Positions 1 to 9,285 of a stretch of 37,224 nt of DNA are shown one piece after another. Numbering within the stretch: position 1 is the stretch's first letter; the number at the start of each line of letters is the position of its first letter. The position numbers were made by a program, and so were the translations under genes. This DNA is from JAUWMI01 sp964630455 (GTDB lineage Bacteria > Sumerlaeota > Sumerlaeia > MWCT01 > JAUWMI01). Location of the stretch: assembly GCA_964630455.1 (NCBI GenBank), contig CAZVVA010000007.1, forward strand, positions 1 through 37,224, in the 5' to 3' direction. Under the pieces are notes generated by a model. The model searched no databases, had not been told where the DNA came from, and worked only from the letters and a program-made list of their open reading frames with translations.

Positions 1-2180
1 TGTAGCACGGCTCTTCCGGTGGGCTAAGTCTGACTGCAAACCGGTGCGCGGAATCCAATCAGACAGGTGCCCAATTCGGCTATTCTGTTTCAACGGCTGG
101 GGACGTAAATGGCGATGGATATTCTGACGTAGTCATTGGGGCGCCTTATTATGACACCGGTCAGACGGACGACGGAGCAGTGTTTGGGTATTATGGAAGT
201 TCCACAGGGTTAAGCGCGTCATATTCGTGGATTGGCGAACGCAATAGGCCTAATGCACATTTGGGCTGGTCTGTTTGCACTGCGGGAGATGTGAACGGCG
301 ACGGGTATTCTGACGTAATCGTCGGCGCCCCAGACCATGAAGAGTTTGGCCCAACAGGAGAGGGAGGAGCGTTTTTATACCTCGGCTCTGCCACAGGGTT
401 GTATGGCTATACGTCATGGGGAGTCGAGTCCAATCAGGAGGGTGCGCATTTAGGCTTTTCCGTTTCTACTGCGGGAGATGTGAATGGTGACGGATATTCG
501 GATGTCGTTGTCGGAGCACCAAATTACGAGATTGATAATACGGACGAAGGTGTCGTCTTCGCATATTATGGGAGTGCCACAGGACTCGAAACAACGCCCG
601 ATTTTACCTACCACAGCAATTATGATGGCATCCACCTGGGCTATTCCGTGGCTACTGTGGGTGATGTGGACCATGACGGATATGCAGACGTTGCCGTTGG
701 AGTGCCGCATTACTCCAACGGAGGTGCGGTCTATGTGTTCATGGGAGGCTCGAGCGGGCTCAAGACGTATAGATACGCTCTCAAATACTGCCCTCAGTAC
801 CAGGCTGACGCCGAGTTTGGCTATTCCGTGGCGACGGCCGGAGATGTGAATGGAGATGGCTACTCGGACATCATCGTGGGGGCTCGCTACTACGATAATG
901 GCGGAACAAATGCAGGGGCAGCGTTCGTATACCATGGCGGGGTGGACGATCTTAATCCCAATCCCAGTTGGGACTATGAGTCAAACCAGGCCGATGCAAG
1001 GTTTGGGCATTGTGTGGCTACAGCCGGGGATGTAAATGGCGACGGATATGCGGACGTGATTATCGGGAATCCGTACTATGACAGTGGCCAGGTAGACAAG
1101 GGTATGGCGTGTGCGTTTTACGGGAGCGCAGCGGGCCTTTCGCGAGTAGCCCCTGATTGGACCACGGAAGGGAGCGAGGAATACTCCCTATTCGGCTACT
1201 CGGTTGGCGCTGCAGGGGATGTGAATGGCGACGGTTACGGGGACGTTATTGTCGGGGCACTTTACGATAAAACGGCCTATGTATACCACGGGAGCGCCGG
1301 GGGGCTTAGCACCGTGGCGGATTGGACTGCGAAGCCGGGAGCGGACTACTTTGGCTGTTCAGTCTCAACAGCCGGAGATGTGAATGGCGATGGATACGGC
1401 GATGTCATTATCGGCGCTTCGCTTTATAGCAATGACCAAACCAATGAAGGCGCTGCGTTTGTGTACCATGGTAGTTCGTCAGGCCTGAGCTTAACACCGT
1501 CGTGGAGTGTGGAGGGTAACCAGGCGCATTGCAGATTTGGCGCTTCCGTCTCCACCGCGGGTGATGTGAACCGCGACGGATATTCTGATGTTATCATTGG
1601 AGCATTTTGGTACGAAAATGGGGAGGTAGATGAAGGCAAGGCTTTCGTCTACTATGGTAGCGCCACGGGTCTCAGCCAGACGTCTGCATGGAGCGCAGAG
1701 GCCGATCAGGCGGGGGCCTACTTTGGCTGCTCTGTTTCTACCGCCGGAGATGTGAATGGCGACGGCTTCTCGGACGTCATCGTTGGGGCTCGCCAGTATG
1801 AAAATGGCAATACAAAAGAGGGGGCCGCCTTTGTTTACCTTAGCAGCGTCCTGGGGCTGAGCCTCGCTCCATCCTGGAGTGCTGAAGGGAATTATGCGTA
1901 CACTAACTTCGGTGTGTCTGTCTCCACGGCAGGTGATGTGAATGGCGATGGGTATGCGGATGTCATTGTGGGTGCTGGTTACTATGATAATGGCGAAGTG
2001 GACGAAGGAAGGGGTTATGTGTACCTTGGCGGTAACACCGGTCTGAGTTCTGAGGCTCACTGGATTGTCGAGTCAGACCAGGCAGGTGCTCACATGGGTT
2101 ACTGCGTTTCCACGGCAGGGGATGTAGACGGCGACGGGTATGCAGATGTTATCGTAGGAGTCCCTCAGTACGATGATGGC
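1..2180 (+). repeat. Tandem FG-GAP coding repeat, period about 186 nt
   Basis: Core motifs of the form GAYGTGAATGGYGAYGG recur near 100, 285, 472, 658, 838, 1024, 1212, 1372, 1558, 1744, 1930 and 2116. Most intervals are 186 nt or within a few bases of it. One unit (1212-1372) is about 26 nt shorter. The copies differ at many synonymous sites, so the array is not a very recent expansion, but the period is unusually regular. Confidence 0.85.
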
Positions 2181-3863
2181 CAGGCTAACGAGGGTCAGGT
2201 TCGCTTGCACTATGGAAATTGGGGATACAATTGGGCCCAGCCTTCACTCAATCCTCGCCAGCGACGCAGCTACACCCCGGCGCCTATCGCTCCACTGGGT
2301 AAGTCCGACAGCACCATGACCTTCCGCCTTGCCTTACTGGGACGCACTCCCTACGGCCGAGGCAAGGTTAAGTTACAGTGGGAAGTAAAACGTCTAACAA
2401 CTATCTTCGATGGCCTGAGCACAGGACTGAGTGCGTCGTGGATTGATACTGGTACAGCGGGGACGGAAATCAACCAACTGGTCAGCGCCCTAACACAAAA
2501 CACCCCGTACCACTGGCGAGTGCGCCTGCGCTACCACCCTGCAACCACGCCTTACCAGAAGTATACGCGCTGGCTGACCATGCCGTGGAATGGCTGGCAG
2601 GAGGCTGATTTCCGTACTGCAGCGCCTCCAACCCCAACGCCCACGCCAACCGCGACACCAACGGCGACGCCTACACCAACCGTAACAGCCACACCTACCT
2701 CTACGCCCACACCGACACCAACGCCAAGCCCAACTCCCTCGCCAACGGCGACGCCAACGCCGACTTCTAGTCCTACACCCACGCCCACAGTGACAGCCAC
2801 TCCAACACCTACGGCGAGTCCGACAGCAACTCCGACACCATCACCCACGCCCTGGCAGATTGTCTTCGACTTTATCCCAGATACGGAGGATTGGACCACC
2901 GGTGGCGCGCCCATTATCTATACGGTTCCTGATTTTCTCTGGGAATCTGACTACCTGAAAATGACCTCATCAACGAATACGAATACGTTCGGCTTCTGGC
3001 AGAGTGCACAGGATGCGGTGTCTGGGGACTCTAGCTATCTCTATCGCGCCCGGTTTACGATATCTGCGAATATAACAGATCAAGCGCTGGTTCCGCAGAT
3101 ACGTCTTCGGGCAAACTCAGTAAACCTCCAGCAGTATGATGTCCTTTCAATCGAAAGTGCGGGTGATGGTGCTTCGTCTCCTTCCCCCTCGGACACGGAT
3201 TATGATCTTTATATTGTCATCCCACCGAATGATACTTCTGTTTCGCTGGCGTTCGATCTTCTTAACTTTAATCCCGATGATGCAGCGGAGGCGGAACTTG
3301 CGCTGGATACCGTCACCGTTGACCGCTTTGCTCTGGATTCACTTTCACCGGCGACTGTGATTCAGGATTACACCTTCGAGTCGAGCCAGGATGGTTGGAC
3401 AACAGGTGGGGCACCGATCGTGTTTACTCCACCGCAGTATATCTATTCCTCGGGTGCACTTGAGCTGCGGGCAACAACCAACACGAATACGTTTGGCTTC
3501 TGGGTAAATGATCCGGCGGATATAACAATTGAGGCGGAGCGCTTGTATCGAGGGATATTTGAAGTGCGCACAGATGTGACCAGTCCTGCAACGGTCCCCG
3601 AGATGCGGCTGCGGTTCAACACGGGGAATGTGCAGGCCTCGCACACGTTTGGCATTCTGAGCAGCGGCGATGGCGCCAACTCCCCTGGCACTACGAATAC
3701 GACATACGACCGGATGTACTTCTTACCTCCGGCCGCCTGCGTAGGCCAAGGCTTGATCGTTTCCTTTGACATCCTCAACTTCTCACCTGATGACGAGGCA
3801 ACTGCAAGCTTGATTCTCGATCGCGCAACTATTGAGACACTTTCGCCTCCAGCAGCACCCTAG
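6..3863 (+). CDS. FG-GAP repeat beta-propeller surface protein, 5' part missing
   Basis: The reading frame is open from base 6 to a TAG stop at 3861-3863 and enters from upstream, so the true start is outside the window or lost. Twelve FG-GAP (integrin-alpha type) repeats of about 62 residues are visible, each with a calcium-loop core close to GDVNGDGYSDVIVGA. After them come a fibronectin-like stretch (about 2220-2620), a Pro-Thr linker (about 2625-2850) and two related modules of about 165 residues (2860-3345 and 3355-3860), both beginning near WTTGGAP and sharing TNTNTFGFW. Such proteins are usually secreted or surface-attached, with calcium-stabilised propeller blades. No sorting motif or C-terminal anchor is recognised. 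An in-frame TAG at 3-5 sits where the repeats have Tyr (VYHGS), so the gene may be broken or the first bases misread. A GTG at 180 is available but lies inside a repeat. Binding target unknown. Confidence 0.85.
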   Translation, partial: HGSSGGLSLTANRCAESNQTGAQFGYSVSTAGDVNGDGYSDVVIGAPYYDTGQTDDGAVFGYYGSSTGLSASYSWIGERNRPNAHLGWSVCTAGDVNGDGYSDVIVGAPDHEEFGPTGEGGAFLYLGSATGLYGYTSWGVESNQEGAHLGFSVSTAGDVNGDGYSDVVVGAPNYEIDNTDEGVVFAYYGSATGLETTPDFTYHSNYDGIHLGYSVATVGDVDHDGYADVAVGVPHYSNGGAVYVFMGGSSGLKTYRYALKYCPQYQADAEFGYSVATAGDVNGDGYSDIIVGARYYDNGGTNAGAAFVYHGGVDDLNPNPSWDYESNQADARFGHCVATAGDVNGDGYADVIIGNPYYDSGQVDKGMACAFYGSAAGLSRVAPDWTTEGSEEYSLFGYSVGAAGDVNGDGYGDVIVGALYDKTAYVYHGSAGGLSTVADWTAKPGADYFGCSVSTAGDVNGDGYGDVIIGASLYSNDQTNEGAAFVYHGSSSGLSLTPSWSVEGNQAHCRFGASVSTAGDVNRDGYSDVIIGAFWYENGEVDEGKAFVYYGSATGLSQTSAWSAEADQAGAYFGCSVSTAGDVNGDGFSDVIVGARQYENGNTKEGAAFVYLSSVLGLSLAPSWSAEGNYAYTNFGVSVSTAGDVNGDGYADVIVGAGYYDNGEVDEGRGYVYLGGNTGLSSEAHWIVESDQAGAHMGYCVSTAGDVDGDGYADVIVGVPQYDDGQANEGQVRLHYGNWGYNWAQPSLNPRQRRSYTPAPIAPLGKSDSTMTFRLALLGRTPYGRGKVKLQWEVKRLTTIFDGLSTGLSASWIDTGTAGTEINQLVSALTQNTPYHWRVRLRYHPATTPYQKYTRWLTMPWNGWQEADFRTAAPPTPTPTPTATPTATPTPTVTATPTSTPTPTPTPSPTPSPTATPTPTSSPTPTPTVTATPTPTASPTATPTPSPTPWQIVFDFIPDTEDWTTGGAPIIYTVPDFLWESDYLKMTSSTNTNTFGFWQSAQDAVSGDSSYLYRARFTISANITDQALVPQIRLRANSVNLQQYDVLSIESAGDGASSPSPSDTDYDLYIVIPPNDTSVSLAFDLLNFNPDDAAEAELALDTVTVDRFALDSLSPATVIQDYTFESSQDGWTTGGAPIVFTPPQYIYSSGALELRATTNTNTFGFWVNDPADITIEAERLYRGIFEVRTDVTSPATVPEMRLRFNTGNVQASHTFGILSSGDGANSPGTTNTTYDRMYFLPPAACVGQGLIVSFDILNFSPDDEATASLILDRATIETLSPPAAP
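2621..2850 (+). repeat. Low-complexity Pro-Thr linker tract
   Basis: This coding stretch is made almost only of Pro, Thr, Ala, Ser and Val codons (PTPTPTATPT-like). It forms an extended linker between the propeller part and the twin C-terminal modules. The antisense frame gives a Gly-Val-rich open frame that is an artefact. Confidence 0.9.
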
Positions 3864-3885
3864 CCGTGGCATGGGCCAGCATAAT

Positions 3886-3915
3886 GGTAGGGACAGATTA
3901 TAATCTGTCCCTACC
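3886..3915. repeat. Perfect 30-nt palindrome, GTAGGGAC family
   Basis: The left arm GGTAGGGACAGATTA is followed directly by its exact reverse complement. The element lies 22 bases after the FG-GAP stop codon. The same core occurs at 17267-17300, and related elements with GTAGGGGC ends lie at 6183, 15845 and 20063. It could fold as an RNA hairpin but has no T-run, so an intrinsic terminator role is not shown. The 372-base gap 3864-4235 holds this palindrome and the next one and no gene. Confidence 0.9.
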
Positions 3916-3923
3916 TGGAAATA

Positions 3924-3962
3924 CAAATTGCAGGTATCCCGTTGCGAGATACCTGCAATTTG
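3924..3962. repeat. Inverted repeat with 15-bp arms
   Basis: Arms CAAATTGCAGGTATC (3924-3938) and GATACCTGCAATTTG (3948-3962) are exact complements around a 9-nt loop. It follows the previous palindrome by 8 nt. No T-run follows. It is probably a dispersed palindromic repeat or transcript-end hairpin. Confidence 0.85.
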
Positions 3963-4235
3963 CACATTCCGTCTGAAACGAACAATCAGTACAATTCCCA
4001 GAGAGTGTATTCCGATGTCCACCCAGGCGAAGGTCAAGCAGAGATCATCATACTGATTTGGGGTTGACTTTTCGAAATTTCATTTTCATCGTCTGGAGAC
4101 ATACTGCTTTGAGCTATCTCGCGATGGCGTTTTTGCACTGGGCCCATTCTCACTTTGACCAGCTCATGTCATACGAGAAGCCTGAAGCGGAGAAATAGGT
4201 TTTATCACACCGATCTGTTCAAGGAGGGACATACC

Positions 4236-5750
4236 ATGAAACCTCGGCTTCGTAATTCAGTGCTTATTGCAATGTGTGCTATTCTACTCAGTTGTGCAAC
4301 AATCGGACCAATCCCATTCATGGGGAAGAGTTCAGAGCAAGAGCTGCGCGAAACGCTAGGTTATCTCTTTCACACGCCAGAGTTTGAAAATGCGTATTGG
4401 GGCGTGAAGATCCAATCAGTTGACCGTGGGGATGTGCTCTATTCACTACGCGAAGGAAAAGGGTTTATGCCCGCCTCCAACATGAAGATCTATACTACAG
4501 CATCAGCGCTGGCGCTGCTCGGCCCGGATTTCAGGTATGAAACCCCGATCTTCTACCAGGGCACGATTGATGCGGATGGCGTCTTGAATGGCGACGTGAT
4601 CATTGTTGGCTCAGGAGACCCTTCGATCTCAGGCCGATATCGCAAGGAGATAACTACGGAGCAGATACTGGATGAATGGGTACAAGCGTTTCGCAATCTG
4701 GGGGTTACGAAGATTACCGGCGATATTGTTGGCGACGACGATTGTTTCGACGATTCGCCAGTCGCGGGCAGCTGGGAAAACGATGATCTTGCCTATTGGT
4801 ATGCTACTGGCTCGAGCGGTCTTGCCATCAGCGATAATTGCTATAGCTATACCATAACCCCGGGAGAGGCGCTTTTTGCGCCGGCAACATGCACCATTGA
4901 TCCCGTCACAAGCTATCTGACCATTATTAACGACGTTCTGACCACTGCTTCCACCGCTCGCAGGCGAGTCGATTTGCATCGTGAAATGACCAGCAATGAT
5001 GTCAGATTTTTTGGCTCGATCCCATTGGAAAGCCGACCTTATTCGCACTTTGCCTCTGTGTATAACGGCACGCTCTATACTACTACGCTATTCACGGAAG
5101 CGCTTGAGCACGGGGAAATTGAGGTTCTTGGTCGCGCAACGGATATTGACGACTATTCCGATAAGGCCGAGCGATTTTCTCCAGCCAACTTTACGCTGGT
5201 GCATACCCACGTCTCCCCTCCCCTCTCTGAGCTCATTGCGATCATTAATAAGCCAAGTCAGAATTTCTATGCCGACCACCTGCTGAGAACCCTCGGGTAT
5301 CGGTTCAAGGATGCAGGGAGTTTCCGCAAAGGGTCAGAAGTGGTGGTGGAATTTCTGCGCACAATCGGCGCCGAAGACCTTGACGGATTCAAAATGGCGG
5401 ACGGATCAGGGCTCTCGCGCAGGGATCTGGTTCAACCGCGTCATACTATCGCCCTGCTTGATTACATGATTCGCCAGCCATACGGAGAGGTCTTTTACGA
5501 ATCGCTCCCGATCGCCGGCGTGGATGGCACAATTAGACGACGCATGAGAGGTACATTGGCAGAAGCAAATGTTCACGCGAAGACTGGGTTTATTACGCGG
5601 GCGCGCAGCCTCTCTGGATACGTGACTACGATGGACAATGAACTTTTGATTTTCTCCATGATGGCAAATAACTATACAGTGCCAACCCGCATAGCGAACC
5701 AGCAGCAAGATAGGACATGCGAGCTGCTAGCGAGTTTTCAACGCCGCTAA
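4236..5750 (+). CDS. dacB: D-alanyl-D-alanine carboxypeptidase/endopeptidase PBP4, lipoprotein
   Basis: This is a peptidase S13 (PBP4) protein that trims or cleaves peptide cross-links in peptidoglycan in the periplasm. All three penicilloyl-transferase motifs are present: SNMK (Ser81-Lys84), SQN in the stretch PSQNFYADHLLR, and KTG in VHAKTGF. The N-terminus has a basic start, a hydrophobic stretch and a lipobox-like LLSC ending at Cys20, so a lipid-anchored form is likely; PBP4 of Escherichia coli is not a lipoprotein. The start at 4236 is chosen because AAGGAGGG lies 7 nt upstream. An open frame runs back to 4155 but has no ribosome site and would spoil the signal peptide. At 504 residues the length is normal for the family. 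It stands alone between two palindrome-rich gaps. Confidence 0.93.
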   Translation: MKPRLRNSVLIAMCAILLSCATIGPIPFMGKSSEQELRETLGYLFHTPEFENAYWGVKIQSVDRGDVLYSLREGKGFMPASNMKIYTTASALALLGPDFRYETPIFYQGTIDADGVLNGDVIIVGSGDPSISGRYRKEITTEQILDEWVQAFRNLGVTKITGDIVGDDDCFDDSPVAGSWENDDLAYWYATGSSGLAISDNCYSYTITPGEALFAPATCTIDPVTSYLTIINDVLTTASTARRRVDLHREMTSNDVRFFGSIPLESRPYSHFASVYNGTLYTTTLFTEALEHGEIEVLGRATDIDDYSDKAERFSPANFTLVHTHVSPPLSELIAIINKPSQNFYADHLLRTLGYRFKDAGSFRKGSEVVVEFLRTIGAEDLDGFKMADGSGLSRRDLVQPRHTIALLDYMIRQPYGEVFYESLPIAGVDGTIRRRMRGTLAEANVHAKTGFITRARSLSGYVTTMDNELLIFSMMANNYTVPTRIANQQQDRTCELLASFQRR

Positions 5751-5834
5751 CTTGCCCGAGCTCACACACCGCAACAGCCATCACCTATTTATTTGATACT
5801 TTGCCAGAATGAAAGTACACAGTGATTGCAAAAT

Positions 5835-6015
5835 CACGGGCAAGTTGAAAATGCGCCTGTGGCGTGATGCCCGTGCCACCAGGATAGAATCTGGCGATAT
5901 CACCATTCTTCTCATGATTCTGCAACTCCGTGCAATGACCATCCTGGCGTTCCTCCATGGAATAGACGCTTTGGCCATAGTGCAAAACTCTGGTAGCACA
6001 GGCATCTTGCCTGTG
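5835..6015. repeat. Palindromic repeat pair in a gene-free gap
   Basis: The gap 5751-6271 holds no convincing gene. CACGGGCA (5835-5842) pairs with TGCCCGTG (5868-5875). CACAGGCA (5997-6004) pairs with TGCCTGTG (6008-6015) around a 3-nt loop. In addition, GATGCCCGTGCCACCAG (5866-5882) is an inverted copy of CTGGTAGCACAGGCATC (5990-6006) with two differences, so a roughly 140-nt unit is bounded by terminal inverted repeats. This resembles a REP/MITE-like element without a transposase. Short open frames across it on both strands are likely spurious. Confidence 0.65.
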
Positions 6016-6182
6016 AAGGAGGTAGGCATAGTAGGAACAAGGATCGCCTCCTGTATCAATCCAGGGAGTGAATAGGAAAAGGAAGAGGAGAAAGCAAAGA
6101 ATGGTGAGAATTCAGATGGCTTGGCGATCAGGGCATGTGGTTGTCATTCTCTTAAAAAGGTCTCGAAGTCTCTTGATCTATT

Positions 6183-6210
6183 GTAGGGGCAGTTCATGAA
6201 CGGCCCCTAC
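6183..6210. repeat. 28-nt palindrome, GTAGGGGC family
   Basis: The ends GTAGGGGC and GCCCCTAC flank a GTTCATGAAC centre. Only one base pair is mismatched. It lies between the convergent dacB and xylB genes, a place where a bidirectional transcription-end hairpin could act. Confidence 0.85.
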
Positions 6211-6271
6211 CTGTTTATCATAGATAGATTCGAAATACTAACGGCACATTGGCATCCCTCGCGCCTGAACT

Positions 6272-7801
6272 TCAGCGTTCAATCCTGGCTACCTGCGCAA
6301 AGCTGCTCTTCAGTTGTTTATACAAGGAGCGGTATATGCGATAATAGCGGTCGTAGAGAGGCACGTGTGCGGTGATTGGGCTTATCCTGTCAGTGATGCG
6401 AATAATACGTCCGGCAGCCTCTTTGAAGGTGCGAAACACACCAGTCCCGACGCCGGCGATAATTGCCGCACCAAACGCTGGCCCCTCGTCCACATTAATC
6501 GTCACAACCTCGTGATTGAAGATGTCCGCTTGAATCTGGCGCCACAGCCGGCTTTTTGCTCCCCCACCTGTCAGGCGAATCTCTCGAATCGGCACCCGCA
6601 TTGCGCGGATGATTTCCAGCGAATCGCGCAACCCATAGACAACTCCCTCAAGCACTGCACGGATAACGTGGGCACGCGTGTGATGCGTGGTCACGCCAAA
6701 CAGCACCCCTCGTGCGTTTGCATCCAAATGTGGTGTTCGTTCGCCTTGCAGATACGGCAGCCATATAAGCCCCCTGCTTCCTGCGGGAACTCGTTCGGCT
6801 TCTTTGCTTAAATAATCGTAGGCATCCCCGCCAGTGTAATCGGCCATCGCATTTTCGACAGCGCCAAAGTGATCGCGATACCACTTGAGCGAGAGCCCGG
6901 CGGCCTGCATCACTCCCATGAGATACCAGAGCATGGGAACTGAGTGGTTAAACGTATGTACGCGGCCCAAACGATCGCGCCGCACATTCTTTGTCGGCGC
7001 AATTACGGTACCCGAGGTCCCAATGCTCACTGCCACCAATCCCTCTTCAATGATACCGTTGCCCACGGCTGCGCACGTGTTATCTGCACCTCCATACACG
7101 ATGGGCAGTCTTCTGGGAAGTCCGGTAGATTTTGCCGCAGAGGATGTCAGTTCGCCAGCAATGTCAATGGATTCATGCACGTCGGGGAGGAAATTAAGCG
7201 GAATGTTGAGCTTATTGAGCAGCGCCGTTGACCACGTGCGTTTCGTGACATCAAACATTAACGTTCCCGCAGCGTCTGAGACCTCCATTCCCATGATGCC
7301 AGTCAGCCGATAGCGTACGTAATCTTTGGGCAGCAGAATTTTCGCAATCCTCTTATAATTTGCCGGTTCATGCTCGCGGACCCATTGAAGTTTAGGTAAG
7401 GTAAACCCCTCAAGCGCAGGATTGCAGGTCAAGCGAATGAGCTGCGTTGCTCCAACGATGCGTGTGATGGATTGGCACTGCGCAGTAGTGCGCTGATCGC
7501 ACCAGAGGATAGCAGGCCGGATCACGCGCGCCTGCTTGTCGAGACAAACCAGACCGTGCATTTGGCCAGATAGACTCAGGCCTTTCAGGGCTTTCATGGA
7601 AATGCGCGCCTTTGCTGTCAGGTTTTGAAGCGTACGGACAGTGGCAGTCCACCAGTCTTCGGGATGCTGCTCAGCCCAGCCGGGGCGCGGGAGCAGGAGA
7701 GGGAAGTCCTGGAAATCAGTTGCAATGATTTTTCCGCTCTCATTAATAAGAACACCTTTCACGCCGGTCGTTCCTACGTCCAGCCCAATCAGGTATCCCA
7801 T
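6272..7801 (-). CDS. xylB: Xylulokinase, FGGY family
   Basis: Phosphorylates D-xylulose to xylulose 5-phosphate, feeding the pentose phosphate pathway. The N-terminus has the FGGY ATPase phosphate-1 motif (LIGLDVGTTGVKG). Then come SLSGQMHGLV and WCDQRT, typical of XylB, YGGADNTCAAVG with the likely catalytic-base Asp, SIGTSGTV, and the C-terminal LTGGGAKSRLWRQ adenosine motif. It has 509 residues, close to the usual 485-500. ATG at 7801 is chosen because AGGAGG lies 8 nt upstream and the protein then begins exactly at the family N-terminus. The frame is open a further 423 bases upstream, but that part lies inside the MATE gene and looks non-protein-like. The start is 26 nt after the MATE stop, so the two are probably co-transcribed. 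No xylose isomerase is in the window; the two sugar permeases 12 kb away are only a possible partner. Confidence 0.93.
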   Translation of the reverse strand: MGYLIGLDVGTTGVKGVLINESGKIIATDFQDFPLLLPRPGWAEQHPEDWWTATVRTLQNLTAKARISMKALKGLSLSGQMHGLVCLDKQARVIRPAILWCDQRTTAQCQSITRIVGATQLIRLTCNPALEGFTLPKLQWVREHEPANYKRIAKILLPKDYVRYRLTGIMGMEVSDAAGTLMFDVTKRTWSTALLNKLNIPLNFLPDVHESIDIAGELTSSAAKSTGLPRRLPIVYGGADNTCAAVGNGIIEEGLVAVSIGTSGTVIAPTKNVRRDRLGRVHTFNHSVPMLWYLMGVMQAAGLSLKWYRDHFGAVENAMADYTGGDAYDYLSKEAERVPAGSRGLIWLPYLQGERTPHLDANARGVLFGVTTHHTRAHVIRAVLEGVVYGLRDSLEIIRAMRVPIREIRLTGGGAKSRLWRQIQADIFNHEVVTINVDEGPAFGAAIIAGVGTGVFRTFKEAAGRIIRITDRISPITAHVPLYDRYYRIYRSLYKQLKSSFAQVARIER

Positions 7802-7827
7802 TTGCGTAGCCTCCTGTACGCCTCTAC

Positions 7828-9168
7828 TCAGATTTTCACGCGCTTCCAATCCCCACGGCGGAATTTTACCAACATAACCAACGCAAATAAGACAATATAG
7901 ATAAGCAGGGCAAGCCAGGTGCCAAGCACGTTCAACTTCAACAGCACGCCTAGAACGTAAGCAGATGGCAGAAAGATAAGCCAGTTGATTACAACTTCCA
8001 CTAGCATGACGAAGCGAGTGAGTCCAGCACTTTGTAGGGCCTTGGAGAGGATGATGCCGCATGCGTCGAATATCTGCACCGCGCCAACGATTTTCAGCAC
8101 CAGCGCACCAGAGCGTATGACGGCAGGATCCGAAATGTAAGCCTGCATAATAAGGTGACCAAAAAGAATATATACTATGCCCAGAGTTCCCATGCAAACG
8201 CACCCAAGTACGAGTGAGGCCCATGTTGCCTGCTCAGCCTGACGAGGTTCACCAGCGCCCATGCGCTGACCCAGCAGCGTTGCAGCAGCTACGCCAAATC
8301 CTAAGGCTGGCATAAAGCTAAACATTAGTATTTCCAGAACAATGTTGCTCGTTGCTAACGCCTCCACTCCTATCGCCTCGTTAATGTAGAGAAAGATAAG
8401 AAATCCAAGATGAACAAAAAATCCCTGAATTGCCATCGGTGCTGATAGCTTGACCAAAGCCTTGATAATTCCTATATCTACGTTCCCTTTGCGAAAGATC
8501 TTATACTGTCGGGAATAGTGTGCGGCGAGCGTATAAGTGATGATGAGCAGAGCCATAAGAATTACTGCCAGACTGGAGCCGAGTGCCGCACCAGCCACGC
8601 CCATGCGCGGTGCACCGAATTTCCCAAAGATTAGCATATAGTTGAACAGAACGTTCGCGGCGTTGGCGATCACCATGCATACCATGGGCACTTTGGGTTT
8701 GCCGATGCCGTAGTAAAAACCGTTGATACCAAAGACCAGCATGGAAAAGGGCAGCCCAATTAGGCGGTAGTGTAAGTAGCCAATGCCGAGGGTACGCACC
8801 GTTGCATTCTGCGGACTTATCAGTTGGGGTGTAAAGTTGTACATTAGGACAAAAAAGGCAATCCCCAGAATCGCGCCCAATGCTATCGCGGTGCCGCACG
8901 TCTGGCCGCACTGCTCAAATTGCTTCTCGCCGAACCGCCGGGCAACTATCGCTTGCGTTCCCGTTTCCAGCGCCTTGAACGTCAGATACACGACCAGAAA
9001 CACCCAGCTCGCCAGCCCGGCTGCAGCAACGGCTTCTTTGCCCAGCCGGCCCACCATGATAATATCCACATTCGCCATGATTGTAACGGACAACATCGAA
9101 AAAATTATGGGGTAGGCCAGCTGCAGGACTTCTCCATATAGCTTTTTATCTCTGGGGAACGTGATCAT
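7828..9168 (-). CDS. MATE family multidrug/metabolite exporter
   Basis: An inner-membrane antiporter of 446 residues with about 12 predicted hydrophobic segments, a normal MATE length. It begins with the family-like sequence LAYPIIFSMLSVTIMANVD, followed by IIMVGRLG, and repeats a related pattern in the second half (GFGVAAATLLGQRMGAG). MATE proteins export cationic drugs or metabolites using a sodium or proton gradient; the substrate cannot be read here. The ATG at 9168 has AAGGA 4 nt upstream, a slightly tight spacing. It is followed after 26 nt by xylB and preceded after 117 nt by radC on the same strand, so a radC-MATE-xylB unit is possible. No strong promoter was found in the 117-nt gap. 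Confidence 0.9.
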   Translation of the reverse strand: MITFPRDKKLYGEVLQLAYPIIFSMLSVTIMANVDIIMVGRLGKEAVAAAGLASWVFLVVYLTFKALETGTQAIVARRFGEKQFEQCGQTCGTAIALGAILGIAFFVLMYNFTPQLISPQNATVRTLGIGYLHYRLIGLPFSMLVFGINGFYYGIGKPKVPMVCMVIANAANVLFNYMLIFGKFGAPRMGVAGAALGSSLAVILMALLIITYTLAAHYSRQYKIFRKGNVDIGIIKALVKLSAPMAIQGFFVHLGFLIFLYINEAIGVEALATSNIVLEILMFSFMPALGFGVAAATLLGQRMGAGEPRQAEQATWASLVLGCVCMGTLGIVYILFGHLIMQAYISDPAVIRSGALVLKIVGAVQIFDACGIILSKALQSAGLTRFVMLVEVVINWLIFLPSAYVLGVLLKLNVLGTWLALLIYIVLFALVMLVKFRRGDWKRVKI

Positions 9169-9285
9169 AGTATCCTTTTGTTGCGTATTATGGTTTAAGG
9201 GTATGATGGCTCCACGTGTGGAAGCATTCGATGCTCACAAGAAATTTGAGGAGCCAACTCGACGGGCCTGAATAGCGGCAGCAGG

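Noticed and set aside
1..2180. CRISPR array suggested by regular spacing
   Set aside because: The 186-nt period is coding, encodes FG-GAP repeats and has no unique spacers.
2552..2914. Minus-strand Gly-Val repeat frame
   Set aside because: It is the antisense of the Pro-Thr linker codons of the FG-GAP gene.
5781..6075. Small open frames on both strands in the gap after dacB
   Set aside because: They cover palindromic repeats, have no ribosome site and no recognisable protein.
7802..8224. Reading frame of xylulokinase extended 141 residues upstream
   Set aside because: It lies inside the MATE gene, its sequence is Cys/His/Trp-rich and not protein-like, and AGGAGG points to the ATG at 7801.
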